Below, one piece after another: positions 7,714-15,965 of a stretch of DNA of 35,553 nt (the stretch's first letter is position 1; the number at the start of each line of letters is the position of its first letter). Where the stretch lies: assembly GCF_000429945.1 (NCBI RefSeq), contig NZ_AUCV01000056.1, positions 1-35,553 on the forward strand, given 5' to 3'. The notes beneath the pieces were generated by a model. It saw only the letters and a list, made by a program, of their open reading frames with translations, did not search any database and was not told the origin of the DNA. The position numbers and the translations under genes are program-made. The stretch is from Desulfogranum japonicum DSM 18378 (GTDB taxonomy: Bacteria > Desulfobacterota > Desulfobulbia > Desulfobulbales > Desulfobulbaceae).

Positions 7714-9255
7714 TTATGGGTGAGGCTTGACGATATTGAGTTTGGCCATGCGGGCCCGTAAAGTACTGCGATTAAGACCGAGGATTTCCGAAGCGCTGTT
7801 TTTACCGCTCACCTTCCAGCCGGTCTGCTCCAGGGTGTGGAGAATATGTCTTCTCTCGACGGCCTTGAGTGTTTCCTGTGCGGAAGAGGCAGCAGGCGTC
7901 TTTTTCCGTAGTTCATCGGCGAGTCGCAGCTGGGAGCCGGGTGAATTGATCACAGCCCGCTCAAGAACATTTTCCAGCTCCCGAATATTGCCGGGCCAGG
8001 AGTAACCCTGTAACACATCAACGACGGCCTTGGATGCCTGGGGAACCCCCCTGCCCATTCGCTTGCAAATTTTCTTGATAAAGAAACCGGCAAGCATGGG
8101 AATGTCATCAAGACGGTCGCGTAGTGGCGGCACGGTGATTGGAAAGACGTTCAAGCGGTACCAGAGATCCTCGCGGAACCCTCCCGTTCGAACCTCGTCT
8201 TCCAGGTTTCGATTGGTGGCGGCAAGAATTCTGGTGTTCACTTTTATGGTCCTGGCGCTCCCGAGTCGTTCAAATTCGCCGTCTTGAATCACTTTCAGTA
8301 GCTTCGCCTGCAAATCGATGGGCAACTCGCCGATCTCATCGAGAAAGATGGTTGCGCCGTCGGCAATTTCAAACCGTCCCAGCTGCCTGGTGTGCGAACC
8401 GGTGAAGGCTCCTTTTTCGTGGCCGAACAGTTCACTCTCGATCAGGTTTGCCGGCAAGGTGGCACAATTGACCTTGATCAGGGTCTTGTTTTTTCGCAGA
8501 CTCAGGCGATGAACGGCGTGGGCGACCAACTCCTTACCAGTGCCGGTTTCTCCCAGAATCAGCACGGTGGTATCGCTTGAGGCAATCTGTTCTATTTTGT
8601 GGAGGACATATTTGATGGCATTGCTTTCTCCGACAATCTTTTCATGATTGTACTTAATCTTGATCTCTTCCTGGAGAAAGGTCCGTTCCGCTTCGAGCTG
8701 ATCTTTCAGCTTTTTAATTTCGTCATAGGCTGCTTCGATTGCATCTTTTTTTCTTTCCGCTTCCTCCTTTGCGGCAATAAGTTCGACGGTGCGTTTTCCG
8801 ACAAGTTCTTCAATTTTCCTCTGATCCTCCGCTTTTTGAGTGACATCTTCGATGGCCAGCAGGATCAACTGGGTCTGCTCCGACCTGCGGTATAGCCGCC
8901 TGGCGTTCAGCAGCATTATTCTATGACCGATGCCCTCAAAGAATTGCTCCACCTCCAGATCATTGAATTCGGATTTTTTCGGCAAAATGTCTTCGAGAAG
9001 TTTCCTCAGCTCGGGAATATCCCACTGACGGTTACCGATCTCGTAGATCAGCCGTCCTTCCGTTTCGGCGGGTTTGACTTCGAAGGTAGTATAAAAGGGA
9101 CGATTGGCTTTTATCACCTTCAACTCGGAATCGAGCACAATCAATGGTTCACGAAGGGAGTCCAGAATGGTGTAGCACACCTTGACGAGCGTCTGCAGGC
9201 TGTACTCTTCGTTTTCTGTAGCCATTATCGAATTTTTCATCGGTGATGCATTCAC
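7714..9255 (-). CDS. PAS-domain sigma54-dependent transcriptional activator, Fis-type HTH
   Basis: This 513-aa bacterial enhancer-binding protein has three parts. An N-terminal PAS-like sensor (about residues 25-140) is followed by a helical linker (140-205), an AAA+ domain and a Fis-type helix-turn-helix (about 465-505, ending [15 protein letters not shown]). The AAA+ domain shows Walker A GETGTGKE (235-242), the sigma54-contact loop GAFTGS (282-287; Ser replaces the usual Ala) and Walker B IFLDEIGE (303-310). There is no receiver domain, so input comes through PAS. The start is uncertain: GTG 9255, ATG 9240 and ATG 9225 are all possible and none has a strong RBS. It follows the kinase and CheB-CheR genes on the same strand. 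Confidence 0.93.
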   Translation of the reverse strand: MNASPMKNSIMATENEEYSLQTLVKVCYTILDSLREPLIVLDSELKVIKANRPFYTTFEVKPAETEGRLIYEIGNRQWDIPELRKLLEDILPKKSEFNDLEVEQFFEGIGHRIMLLNARRLYRRSEQTQLILLAIEDVTQKAEDQRKIEELVGKRTVELIAAKEEAERKKDAIEAAYDEIKKLKDQLEAERTFLQEEIKIKYNHEKIVGESNAIKYVLHKIEQIASSDTTVLILGETGTGKELVAHAVHRLSLRKNKTLIKVNCATLPANLIESELFGHEKGAFTGSHTRQLGRFEIADGATIFLDEIGELPIDLQAKLLKVIQDGEFERLGSARTIKVNTRILAATNRNLEDEVRTGGFREDLWYRLNVFPITVPPLRDRLDDIPMLAGFFIKKICKRMGRGVPQASKAVVDVLQGYSWPGNIRELENVLERAVINSPGSQLRLADELRKKTPAASSAQETLKAVERRHILHTLEQTGWKVSGKNSASEILGLNRSTLRARMAKLNIVKPHP

Positions 9256-9486
9256 TGCAAGAGGCCCCCTGTCTGGTTTCAGTATGGGAACTCTCTGGTA
9301 ATCAGATGGCTCCCCCTGGTTTTTTAAATAGATTGTACCGGGAACTTCCGTTTAAAGCTTATCACACTTTCTTGGATTATTAAATCTCGTTATAATTTTA
9401 TCTCCCTCTTTTGAGAACTTACCAAAACTAAACCGCTGGGTTTTGATACAGGTGGAACAATGGCGATCAGCAACAGCATCGTAATG
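9256..9486. other. Intergenic gap between activator and CheB-CheR gene
   Basis: This 231-bp AT-rich gap has no ORF and no clear terminator or consensus sigma54 site. It may carry a promoter for the activator gene. Confidence 0.3.
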
Positions 9487-12400
9487 TCAGTTTTTTTCGG
9501 CTCTGCTCCGCTCCTGTGTGGCAATAGCGTATATTGTTCCCTCATCATCAAGCAGGGCCGTGGCGGTAATCGTCACCCCCAGGACCGTCCCGTCTTTATG
9601 GAGCCGCTTACTGTCATAGGGCGCGATGCTTTTCGCCATGCTCAGCTCCTGAGCCTTGGCCAACGCCTCGTGGCGTAACTCCCCAGGAATCATATCATGG
9701 ATATTCATTGTCAGTGCTTCGGATCTGGTCCACCCGTATATCCTTTCGGCGCCTGGGTTCCAGCTTATTATACGGCCTTTGAGGTCCTGGATGATCACGG
9801 CATCATCTTCTTCCCGACCAGCTACACTCAGACGAAACAAGGTATTGGTCTGGTGAAGCATTTTTTTGATTTTTTTGGCCTCCGATATGTCGATAAAGGT
9901 GATTACCGCACCTTCAATGACGTTTTCGAGGGTGCGGTAAGGCTGAATACGCAAGGTGTACCACTTGCCGGCTCTAGTATTCACATCAATCTCTCTGGCG
10001 ATCAGGGTAACCAGAACGGTTGTAACATCTGAGACCAGCTGGTCATATTCCACCAGATTGGAGACGATATGGCTGACAGGACGTCCGATATCACTCGGTA
10101 TGAGATGAATGATTTCGGTGGCCGCGGGGGTAAAGCGCAGAATATGCAGGTCATGATCGACGAAGACGGTGGCAATGCCGGTACCGGCGAGAAGGTTGTT
10201 CATGTCGTTGTTGACGCGTGACAGATCGGCGACCTTGGTCTGCAATTCGGTATTGACCGTCGTCAGTTCCTCGTTGATTGACTGCATCTCTTCCTTGGAA
10301 GTCTCCAGCTCTTCGTTGGTGGACTGCAGTTCTTCATTGACGGACTGCATCTCCTCGTTGGTGGACCGCAGTTCCTCGTTGGCGGTTTGCAGATACTCTT
10401 CCTTGGCCCAGAGTTCCTGCCGAAGCGCTGCGATAAGGGCGTTTGCCTTTCTGGTCGCCAAATTATCCTCATCCTTTTCGCCGATATCCGCAGCGGTATC
10501 CTCATCATTTGCATTCCGGCCGGCCATGCCAGAACCTGACGAACGAGTTCTATCTTCAATGACAACCAGGAAAAGAGACACTTCCACGGAGGTGGAGGGC
10601 GCCGCTCCCGGGTCCTGTATTTCAGGACGAGGCGCCAGCGGACAAACACTCAGATTGGCCGGGGTGAATTCGCTGTTGGTTTTGACCAGTATACCGGTCC
10701 GGTGCACCGGCTCTTTGGTCGCGACCGCCTGCCGCAAGGCTGAAACCAGTTCAGCTCGCAATCCTTCCCGGGCCATTTTGAGGATATTATTGACTCCGGT
10801 TTCACCGGGAGTCGGTTCAAGAAACATGCCGGCCCGGCCATGGAGATAGAGGATGTCCCCATGACTGTCGATCAGCGCGCCTATCGGTGCAACCTGGCGC
10901 AGCAGAGCCTGTTCAGTCAGTACGCGCAGCGACATTTTTCCCGGTATGGCAGCAAAGGTTGTCAGGCCTGGCTGCACTGTATGAAACGTTTTGGCGGGAG
11001 ACACGAATCGGCCCAGAATCTGTCGCTGCGGGACGGTGGAATCCTCTTTGCAGGTGTAAATCTTCATTTTCCTGTCAAGGGTTGCAAACAGATCACCATA
11101 TTCACCAACGGTTTCCGAAGTACCCAGGAAGAGATGGCCACCTGGATTGAGAGCATAATGGAAAAGTGGAATAAGCCTTTTTTGCAGCTCAGCGCTCAAA
11201 TATATGAGGAGATTCCGGCAACTGATCAGATCTATTCGAGAAAATGGCGGATCTTTGATGACATCCTGCTCGGAAAAAATCAGCATTTCACGGATCCGTT
11301 TATCGATTCGGTAGAGACTGCTCTCTGCTTCGGAGGTAAAGTACCTGGCCAATCGCTGCGGTGAGATGTCGGTGGCGATACCGGCGGGATAAAGCCCGGC
11401 TCTGGCGGTTTCTATCGCCCGGCTGTCGATATCCGTTGCGAAAACCTGGACCGTAAACTTCCTGCTCAAGGTTTCCATATGCTCGTGGAGAAGAATTGCC
11501 AGCGAATAGGCCTCTTCGCCAGTGGCGCAGCCCATGGACCAGACCCGGATGACGCTTCCACCCGGCTTACCTGAAAAGAGTGCGGGAACAACCTTTTTTT
11601 CCAGCATTGCAAAGGCCTCCGGATCCCTGAAGAAGCTGGTCACGCCGATCAGCAGATCACGAAAAAGGGCTTCAATCTCGGCAGCGTTCTGCTGGAGAAC
11701 GGTGATATATTCGTCGATGGATCCAATCTGGCGGATCGCCTGTCGCCGTTCGATGCGGCGACAAATGGTTTTTGACTTGTATTGGCTGAAATCGTGACCG
11801 GTCTGGTTCCGCAGCAGGACAAAGATTTTTTTTAGACGGCTCTCATCACATGGATCCGCTCCGGCCCCAGGCTGGTATTGGTTATCGAAGGTTTGAGCAA
11901 CATAGGCCAGGAGCTTGGCCGGCATCTCTTCCGGCGCCAATTGGTAATCAACCAGCCCCGTGTCGATGGCGCTGCGAGGCATGCCGTCAAAGTTGGCGGA
12001 CTTGGGGTCCTGAGCCATGACTATACCTCCTTCAGCTTTGACGGCCCGCATACCCTGGATACCGTCGCTGCCGGTACCGGAGAGAATGATGCAAATTGCC
12101 CGACCATGCAGGTCCTGCGCCAACGAGGAAAAGAAAAAATCAATGGGAAAACGGTGGCCCCGAGGAGCCTCAGGCTCGTAAAGCCGGAGTGAGTCGCCGC
12201 ATAAGGCCATATCTTTATTCGGCGGGATGATATAGACATTGTTGACCTCTATCTTCATCCCATCCGTAACCTCGAAGACGTCCATTGGGGTATAGCGCTT
12301 GATCAATTCGGTGAGAATACTCCGGTGATCCGGTGCCAGGTGCTGGACAAGAACAAAGGCCATTCCGGGAGGAGTATCTACCGGCATACCTGAGAAAAAA

Positions 12401-12579
12401 GATTCGAAAGCGGCCAGCCCGCCGGCCGAGGCGCCGATGCCGACAACCGGGAAATCGACGTCTTCCACAGCTTTGGAGCGATTTTGCCTTTTCCCTTCCG
12501 TTTGAGTATGTTTTTTCTTTACCCGGCTGCCGGCTTTCGATACCGTATTGTCGCTGTATTTGCTGTTTCCGCTTGTCAT
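9487..12579 (-). CDS. CheB-CheR fusion with coiled coil and PAS domains
   Basis: This protein of about 1030 aa joins both chemoreceptor-modifying enzymes. Residue numbers are from the longer ATG at 12591. The CheB methylesterase domain (about 48-235) shows GIGASAGG with Ser55, HLAPDH with His84 and GTGSDG with Asp176, giving a full catalytic triad. The CheR methyltransferase part shows the CheR N-terminal helix block (RNQTGHDFSQYKSKTICRR) and the SAM-binding motif GCATGEEAYS. A strongly repetitive heptad helix of NEELxSTNEE type follows, then two PAS domains. No kinase domain is present. The ATG at 12579 is preferred because GGAG lies 6 nt upstream. Such fusions usually act as signalling proteins rather than classical chemotaxis enzymes. 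It lies between the hybrid kinase and the sigma54 activator, co-oriented with both. Confidence 0.95.
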   Translation of the reverse strand: MTSGNSKYSDNTVSKAGSRVKKKHTQTEGKRQNRSKAVEDVDFPVVGIGASAGGLAAFESFFSGMPVDTPPGMAFVLVQHLAPDHRSILTELIKRYTPMDVFEVTDGMKIEVNNVYIIPPNKDMALCGDSLRLYEPEAPRGHRFPIDFFFSSLAQDLHGRAICIILSGTGSDGIQGMRAVKAEGGIVMAQDPKSANFDGMPRSAIDTGLVDYQLAPEEMPAKLLAYVAQTFDNQYQPGAGADPCDESRLKKIFVLLRNQTGHDFSQYKSKTICRRIERRQAIRQIGSIDEYITVLQQNAAEIEALFRDLLIGVTSFFRDPEAFAMLEKKVVPALFSGKPGGSVIRVWSMGCATGEEAYSLAILLHEHMETLSRKFTVQVFATDIDSRAIETARAGLYPAGIATDISPQRLARYFTSEAESSLYRIDKRIREMLIFSEQDVIKDPPFSRIDLISCRNLLIYLSAELQKRLIPLFHYALNPGGHLFLGTSETVGEYGDLFATLDRKMKIYTCKEDSTVPQRQILGRFVSPAKTFHTVQPGLTTFAAIPGKMSLRVLTEQALLRQVAPIGALIDSHGDILYLHGRAGMFLEPTPGETGVNNILKMAREGLRAELVSALRQAVATKEPVHRTGILVKTNSEFTPANLSVCPLAPRPEIQDPGAAPSTSVEVSLFLVVIEDRTRSSGSGMAGRNANDEDTAADIGEKDEDNLATRKANALIAALRQELWAKEEYLQTANEELRSTNEEMQSVNEELQSTNEELETSKEEMQSINEELTTVNTELQTKVADLSRVNNDMNNLLAGTGIATVFVDHDLHILRFTPAATEIIHLIPSDIGRPVSHIVSNLVEYDQLVSDVTTVLVTLIAREIDVNTRAGKWYTLRIQPYRTLENVIEGAVITFIDISEAKKIKKMLHQTNTLFRLSVAGREEDDAVIIQDLKGRIISWNPGAERIYGWTRSEALTMNIHDMIPGELRHEALAKAQELSMAKSIAPYDSKRLHKDGTVLGVTITATALLDDEGTIYAIATQERSRAEKN

Positions 12580-12591
12580 GACGGTCTCCAT

Positions 12592-12849
12592 TCTGTATTA
12601 ACCGGTCAACACACTGCAACCGTAGCCGTTATTTCGAGTGAGTAGAGCATTTCTCACGTGACCATAGCAGTACCGGGACGAAAAATCCATCGATTAGTAC
12701 TATTTAGACAAAGACATGGCGATTCATGAAAGCCGCTGCGAATACCAATAGCCCTAAATGCTATCGAGGGCGAGTAGTCCCTGCTCGCTTTTGAGAGCTC
12801 ACCCCGAATTCGCGCCCCTTTTCCTGCTGCTCACGGTCTCCCTGACTTC
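12592..12849. other. Intergenic gap holding the lost end of the upstream receiver domain
   Basis: The minus-strand frame of the hybrid kinase continues past its amber stop for 16 more codons (EVRETVSSRKRG...) to a TGA at 12801-12799. The rest of the gap has no recognised feature. Confidence 0.5.
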
Positions 12850-14619
12850 CTACTGCAACTCCCCAAAACCATAGGGGTTTCCTAGAAATGACTGAGGCAA
12901 CGCAACATGATCACCGGCCATGGCCCGGTCCTGGCTATAACCGCTGGAAAGAATAAATACTATGCCAGGATCGAGTCGCCGCAGAGCGGCAAGTGTTTGC
13001 CAGCCATCCATGCCCGGCATGATGAAATCACAGAGGACGCAGTCTATGGTTACAGGGTGTTGCTTGAATATCTCAACGGCCTCTTCACCGTCGGCGGCGA
13101 CGAGGACCTTGCAACCGACACGGTGAAGTGCTGCCTCGGCAATGAGACGAAGTGTCGGTTCGTCATTAACGACCAGAATAGTGGCTTCCTCCGCGCTTCC
13201 ACCAGTGCGGGAAACTCTTTTCTCAGGAAACACGGCAGAGCTGCTCGCCCATTTCTCTCTATAAACAGGAAGAAATACTTTAAAAACACTTCCTTTATCT
13301 TTTTTGCCGACAACCGTGACCCCCCCGTTATGAGAACGGACAATCCCAATAACCAGCGGAAGGCCCAGTCCACGACCGACAAATTTGCTACTGTAAAAAG
13401 GATCGAAGATCCGGTCAATTTCCGTCGCATCGAGACCACAACCGGTATCGGCTACCTCCAGACAAGCGTATACACTTTCACATACCTGCCAATCCACGGG
13501 GAAGCGGTGGGTTTCAGGTATATCCACCGATTTTACTGCTTCTATCCGCACCTCAACCGTACCTTCGCTTCCTCGCTGGCTCTCCCAGGCGTTGGTCACC
13601 AGGTTGTCCACAACCTGCCCGATCTGACCGGCGTTGGCGTTGATGATGAGGCCGTCGGTGGGAAGATCGGCAGCCAGGCTGGTGGTTTTAGGAATGAAAG
13701 GACGAAGTGTCTCCAGAACATCGCGGCAGGTCGCAGCAAGGTCAACAGGTTCATGAGATGAGTTGGTCTGGCCGAGGTAGGTTAGCATGGAGCCGCTCAT
13801 TTCCGCGGCTTTTTTGGCCCCATCTATGGCCGATAGAATAAATTCACGGCTTTCCGTGTCTCTGGGAAGATATTTGACAGCTAGGTCAAGGTTTCCCATG
13901 ACAATGGTGAGTTGATTGTTGAAGTAATGGGCGATGGCCCCGGCCATGCATTCGAGACTTTCAGTCTTCTGCTGTTGTCGGCTTCGGCTTTCCAGGTGTC
14001 GCGCTTCCTCTGCCAACCTCATTCCCCTGTCTATATCGCTCAGCATGATCCAACATGTCGGGGGCCCCGGCCCGTTCTCACCGACTGGAACAGTCTCCAG
14101 GCGGGCCCAGAATGACTGGTGATTATTTCGCAACATTAGCAACTTACAACTCCGCCGCTCATTCGTTTCCAAGATCGCCGCCCGATGATGGTGATAGACA
14201 TCCTGGTCATCGGGAAAAATGAACCTCGTTATTGGCTGGCCAACCACTGTCCCTCCCTCGACTCCCAGAAGGGCGGCTGCGGTCAGGTTCGCCTCGACTA
14301 TCAGCCCCGCTGCATCGATCGTCAAATAGCCCACGGGGGCGAAATTATACAGATTTTTATAGCGATTCCGCGATTCCTCAAGTTCCTCCTGGAATCGTCG
14401 CAACTCCTCGTTTTGAATCTCCAATTCAACCTGGTGAACCCGAAGTTCACGGAGCAGTCGACGTGAACTCTCAAGATCTAATGGTGCAGGCAACAATTTT
14501 TCCCACTCAAAAAGCCTGGCTTCCGCCTGTTGTCGAAGTTGCCGCTCCGGGCTTGTCAACTTTTCCCTGGAGGAAGTGTTGTGATGACCGCTTTGCTTTC
14601 CGTATGGTTTTGTCGGCAT
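12850..14619 (-). CDS. PAS histidine kinase with degenerate C-terminal receiver
   Basis: This 589-aa soluble hybrid kinase has a charged coiled-coil N-terminus (about 15-85), a PAS domain (about 86-200), a phosphoacceptor helix, an HATPase domain and a receiver (about 475-589). The phosphoacceptor block is GAIAHYFNNQLTIVMGNLDL, with Tyr after the His instead of the usual Asp/Glu. The HATPase shows NLVTNAWES (N box), ADTGCGLD and GRGLGLPLVIGIV. The receiver keeps VVNDEP, the phospho-Asp in CDFIMPGMDG and LSSGY. However, the conserved Lys of 'FLxKPY' is Asn (FLGNPY), and an amber codon follows ELQ, removing the last helix. A strong RBS (AAGGAGAGGGC) precedes the ATG. It is first in a same-strand set with CheB-CheR and the sigma54 activator. 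Confidence 0.93.
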   Translation of the reverse strand: MPTKPYGKQSGHHNTSSREKLTSPERQLRQQAEARLFEWEKLLPAPLDLESSRRLLRELRVHQVELEIQNEELRRFQEELEESRNRYKNLYNFAPVGYLTIDAAGLIVEANLTAAALLGVEGGTVVGQPITRFIFPDDQDVYHHHRAAILETNERRSCKLLMLRNNHQSFWARLETVPVGENGPGPPTCWIMLSDIDRGMRLAEEARHLESRSRQQQKTESLECMAGAIAHYFNNQLTIVMGNLDLAVKYLPRDTESREFILSAIDGAKKAAEMSGSMLTYLGQTNSSHEPVDLAATCRDVLETLRPFIPKTTSLAADLPTDGLIINANAGQIGQVVDNLVTNAWESQRGSEGTVEVRIEAVKSVDIPETHRFPVDWQVCESVYACLEVADTGCGLDATEIDRIFDPFYSSKFVGRGLGLPLVIGIVRSHNGGVTVVGKKDKGSVFKVFLPVYREKWASSSAVFPEKRVSRTGGSAEEATILVVNDEPTLRLIAEAALHRVGCKVLVAADGEEAVEIFKQHPVTIDCVLCDFIMPGMDGWQTLAALRRLDPGIVFILSSGYSQDRAMAGDHVALPQSFLGNPYGFGELQ

Positions 14620-14639
14620 GCCCTCTCCTTATCTAAGCT

Positions 14640-15598
14640 TTTTATTTACGTGGTGAGATCACCTAAAAAGCACCTTGTTTACTGATGATGCTGTTATCTG
14701 ATAAGCAAAGGAGGCTCCATTTTTCCAATAAATTTTATGTCTTCCATTGAGCGTATGATTTTTCTTGTGAATACATGGTTGAAACAACGATATCCGTTTA
14801 ACCATTTTGACTCTCGGAGAAGTAGGGGGGAAACCGGCCTGGAGCCTGTAACCATCAGTATAGTGGGTATGCCTGCAACGCGTGCTGCCGGCGTCTGGTG
14901 ATTTCTCTCGCGGACGGCTAACCGTTCTTGTCCCCGTGTTTTTTTGGCATGACAAAGTGGTCATATATGGTCGAATGGTGACATCTAACCATTTTCACGC
15001 CCCTCGGTTCTCGTCTCAAGAGTCCTGTTGCTGGCGATTTGTCATCCAATAATATAATCAGGCAGTTGTGTCAAAGATTTCAACGACATTGGGTATGAAG
15101 ATTGCTTTGTAAGTATTGACCAACTTAAAAGAGACGGCTTGAACGAACGCTGTGTCAGTGTGCGTCGTAGCTGTCCTACGATTACCAGAATCAGTACCGC
15201 CCATTGAAGGAACATTTGTTGGTGCGCAAAATTCGAGCCTTGATGTGCGGGGGTGAGTCTATTATCCCTAAGCCTGCCGAAGAGCAACAATTCTATATTG
15301 CGAGCATTGATTTCGTTAAAACAACGAGAAGATTAAAAAAGAGCTTTCTCAGACAGACTCCGGGCACCTCCTTCCCGATAGCCATATTTGGTCTATTGGT
15401 TAAGTATAACCGATTATTTCCCTCCGTTGATCAAGCCCCCGCTCTAACACTAGCGCTTTCACCTCAACAATAATCAAACAAAATCAAACTGTTACACTTC
15501 AGCAGACAGAGATCTCCGAGACTGGCGTGAAGCTTGCTTCGTAGAAGAACAAACAGAAGAAAATTCAATTCTGCGCTTCACATTTCAGGAGATCATAT
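14640..15598. other. About 960 bp without a supported gene
   Basis: This is the divergent region between the minus-strand signalling block and the plus-strand block. Frames of 80-100 codons exist (minus 14659-14964, minus 15042-15290, plus 15204-15473), but none has a good RBS, recognisable motif or convincing composition. A stop-free plus-strand stretch at 15057-15206 reads protein-like (DFNDIGYEDCFVSIDQLKRD) but has no start codon. It may be decayed gene material. Confidence 0.5.
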
Positions 15599-15769
15599 AT
15601 GCGTGCAAAAGAAACATTTAAAAAGAAAATCAAAACTAAACTCAGAGGAATCCAGGGCAAGCTGCTAGAGTTGCAGACGAAGGCCAAACAAACGAAAGCC
15701 CCACTTCGCACCAAATATATCAAGCATCTCAAAAGCATTGAACGACAGGCAGAGGACACCACATTCTAG
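15599..15769 (+). CDS. Small basic coiled-coil protein, 56 aa
   Basis: ATG at 15599 is preceded by AGGAG with 7-nt spacing, and the frame runs to a TAG at 15767-15769. The product is very rich in Lys, Arg, Gln and Leu (MRAKETFKKKIKTKLRG, then GKLLELQTKAKQTK). It has heptad-like spacing of Leu/Ile/Tyr and no signal peptide or membrane segment. It resembles a basic version of the small coiled-coil protein at 33405-33692, though shared ancestry is uncertain. The nearest gene downstream is the radical SAM gene, about 200 bp away. The strong RBS is the main support. Function unknown. Confidence 0.6.
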   Translation: MRAKETFKKKIKTKLRGIQGKLLELQTKAKQTKAPLRTKYIKHLKSIERQAEDTTF

Positions 15770-15965
15770 CTACGTCTTCTGGTGTTGAAAGAGTAGAAGT
15801 TGTTAAAACATTACGAAAAAATTCAAACATGTGAGGAAACCTACTCATAAAGAATCTAACACATTTTAATTGCCGATCGTGCTGTCTTCAATTCGATAGA
15901 TGTCGGAACATGCTTTCCTTATAACTATTAAAGTAAATGCAGATAGCTTAAAAGGAACCATTATA

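Noticed and set aside
10260-10400. Repetitive DNA inside the CheB-CheR gene
   Set aside because: It encodes the heptad coiled coil common to this protein family, so it is neither a tandem-repeat locus nor a CRISPR.
9656-10849. Long plus-strand frames antisense to the CheB-CheR gene (for example 10169-10849)
   Set aside because: They are shadows of the strongly biased, repetitive coding strand; the Ser-rich product mirrors the NEELxSTNEE repeat.
14659-14964. 101-codon minus-strand frame
   Set aside because: No RBS, no motif, and composition rich in Arg/Thr/His typical of a non-coding frame.
15204-15473. 89-codon plus-strand frame in the 15-kb gap
   Set aside because: It starts at TTG, has no RBS and no recognised family. 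The ending 'LTLALSPQQ' resembles what short intergenic repeats encode.
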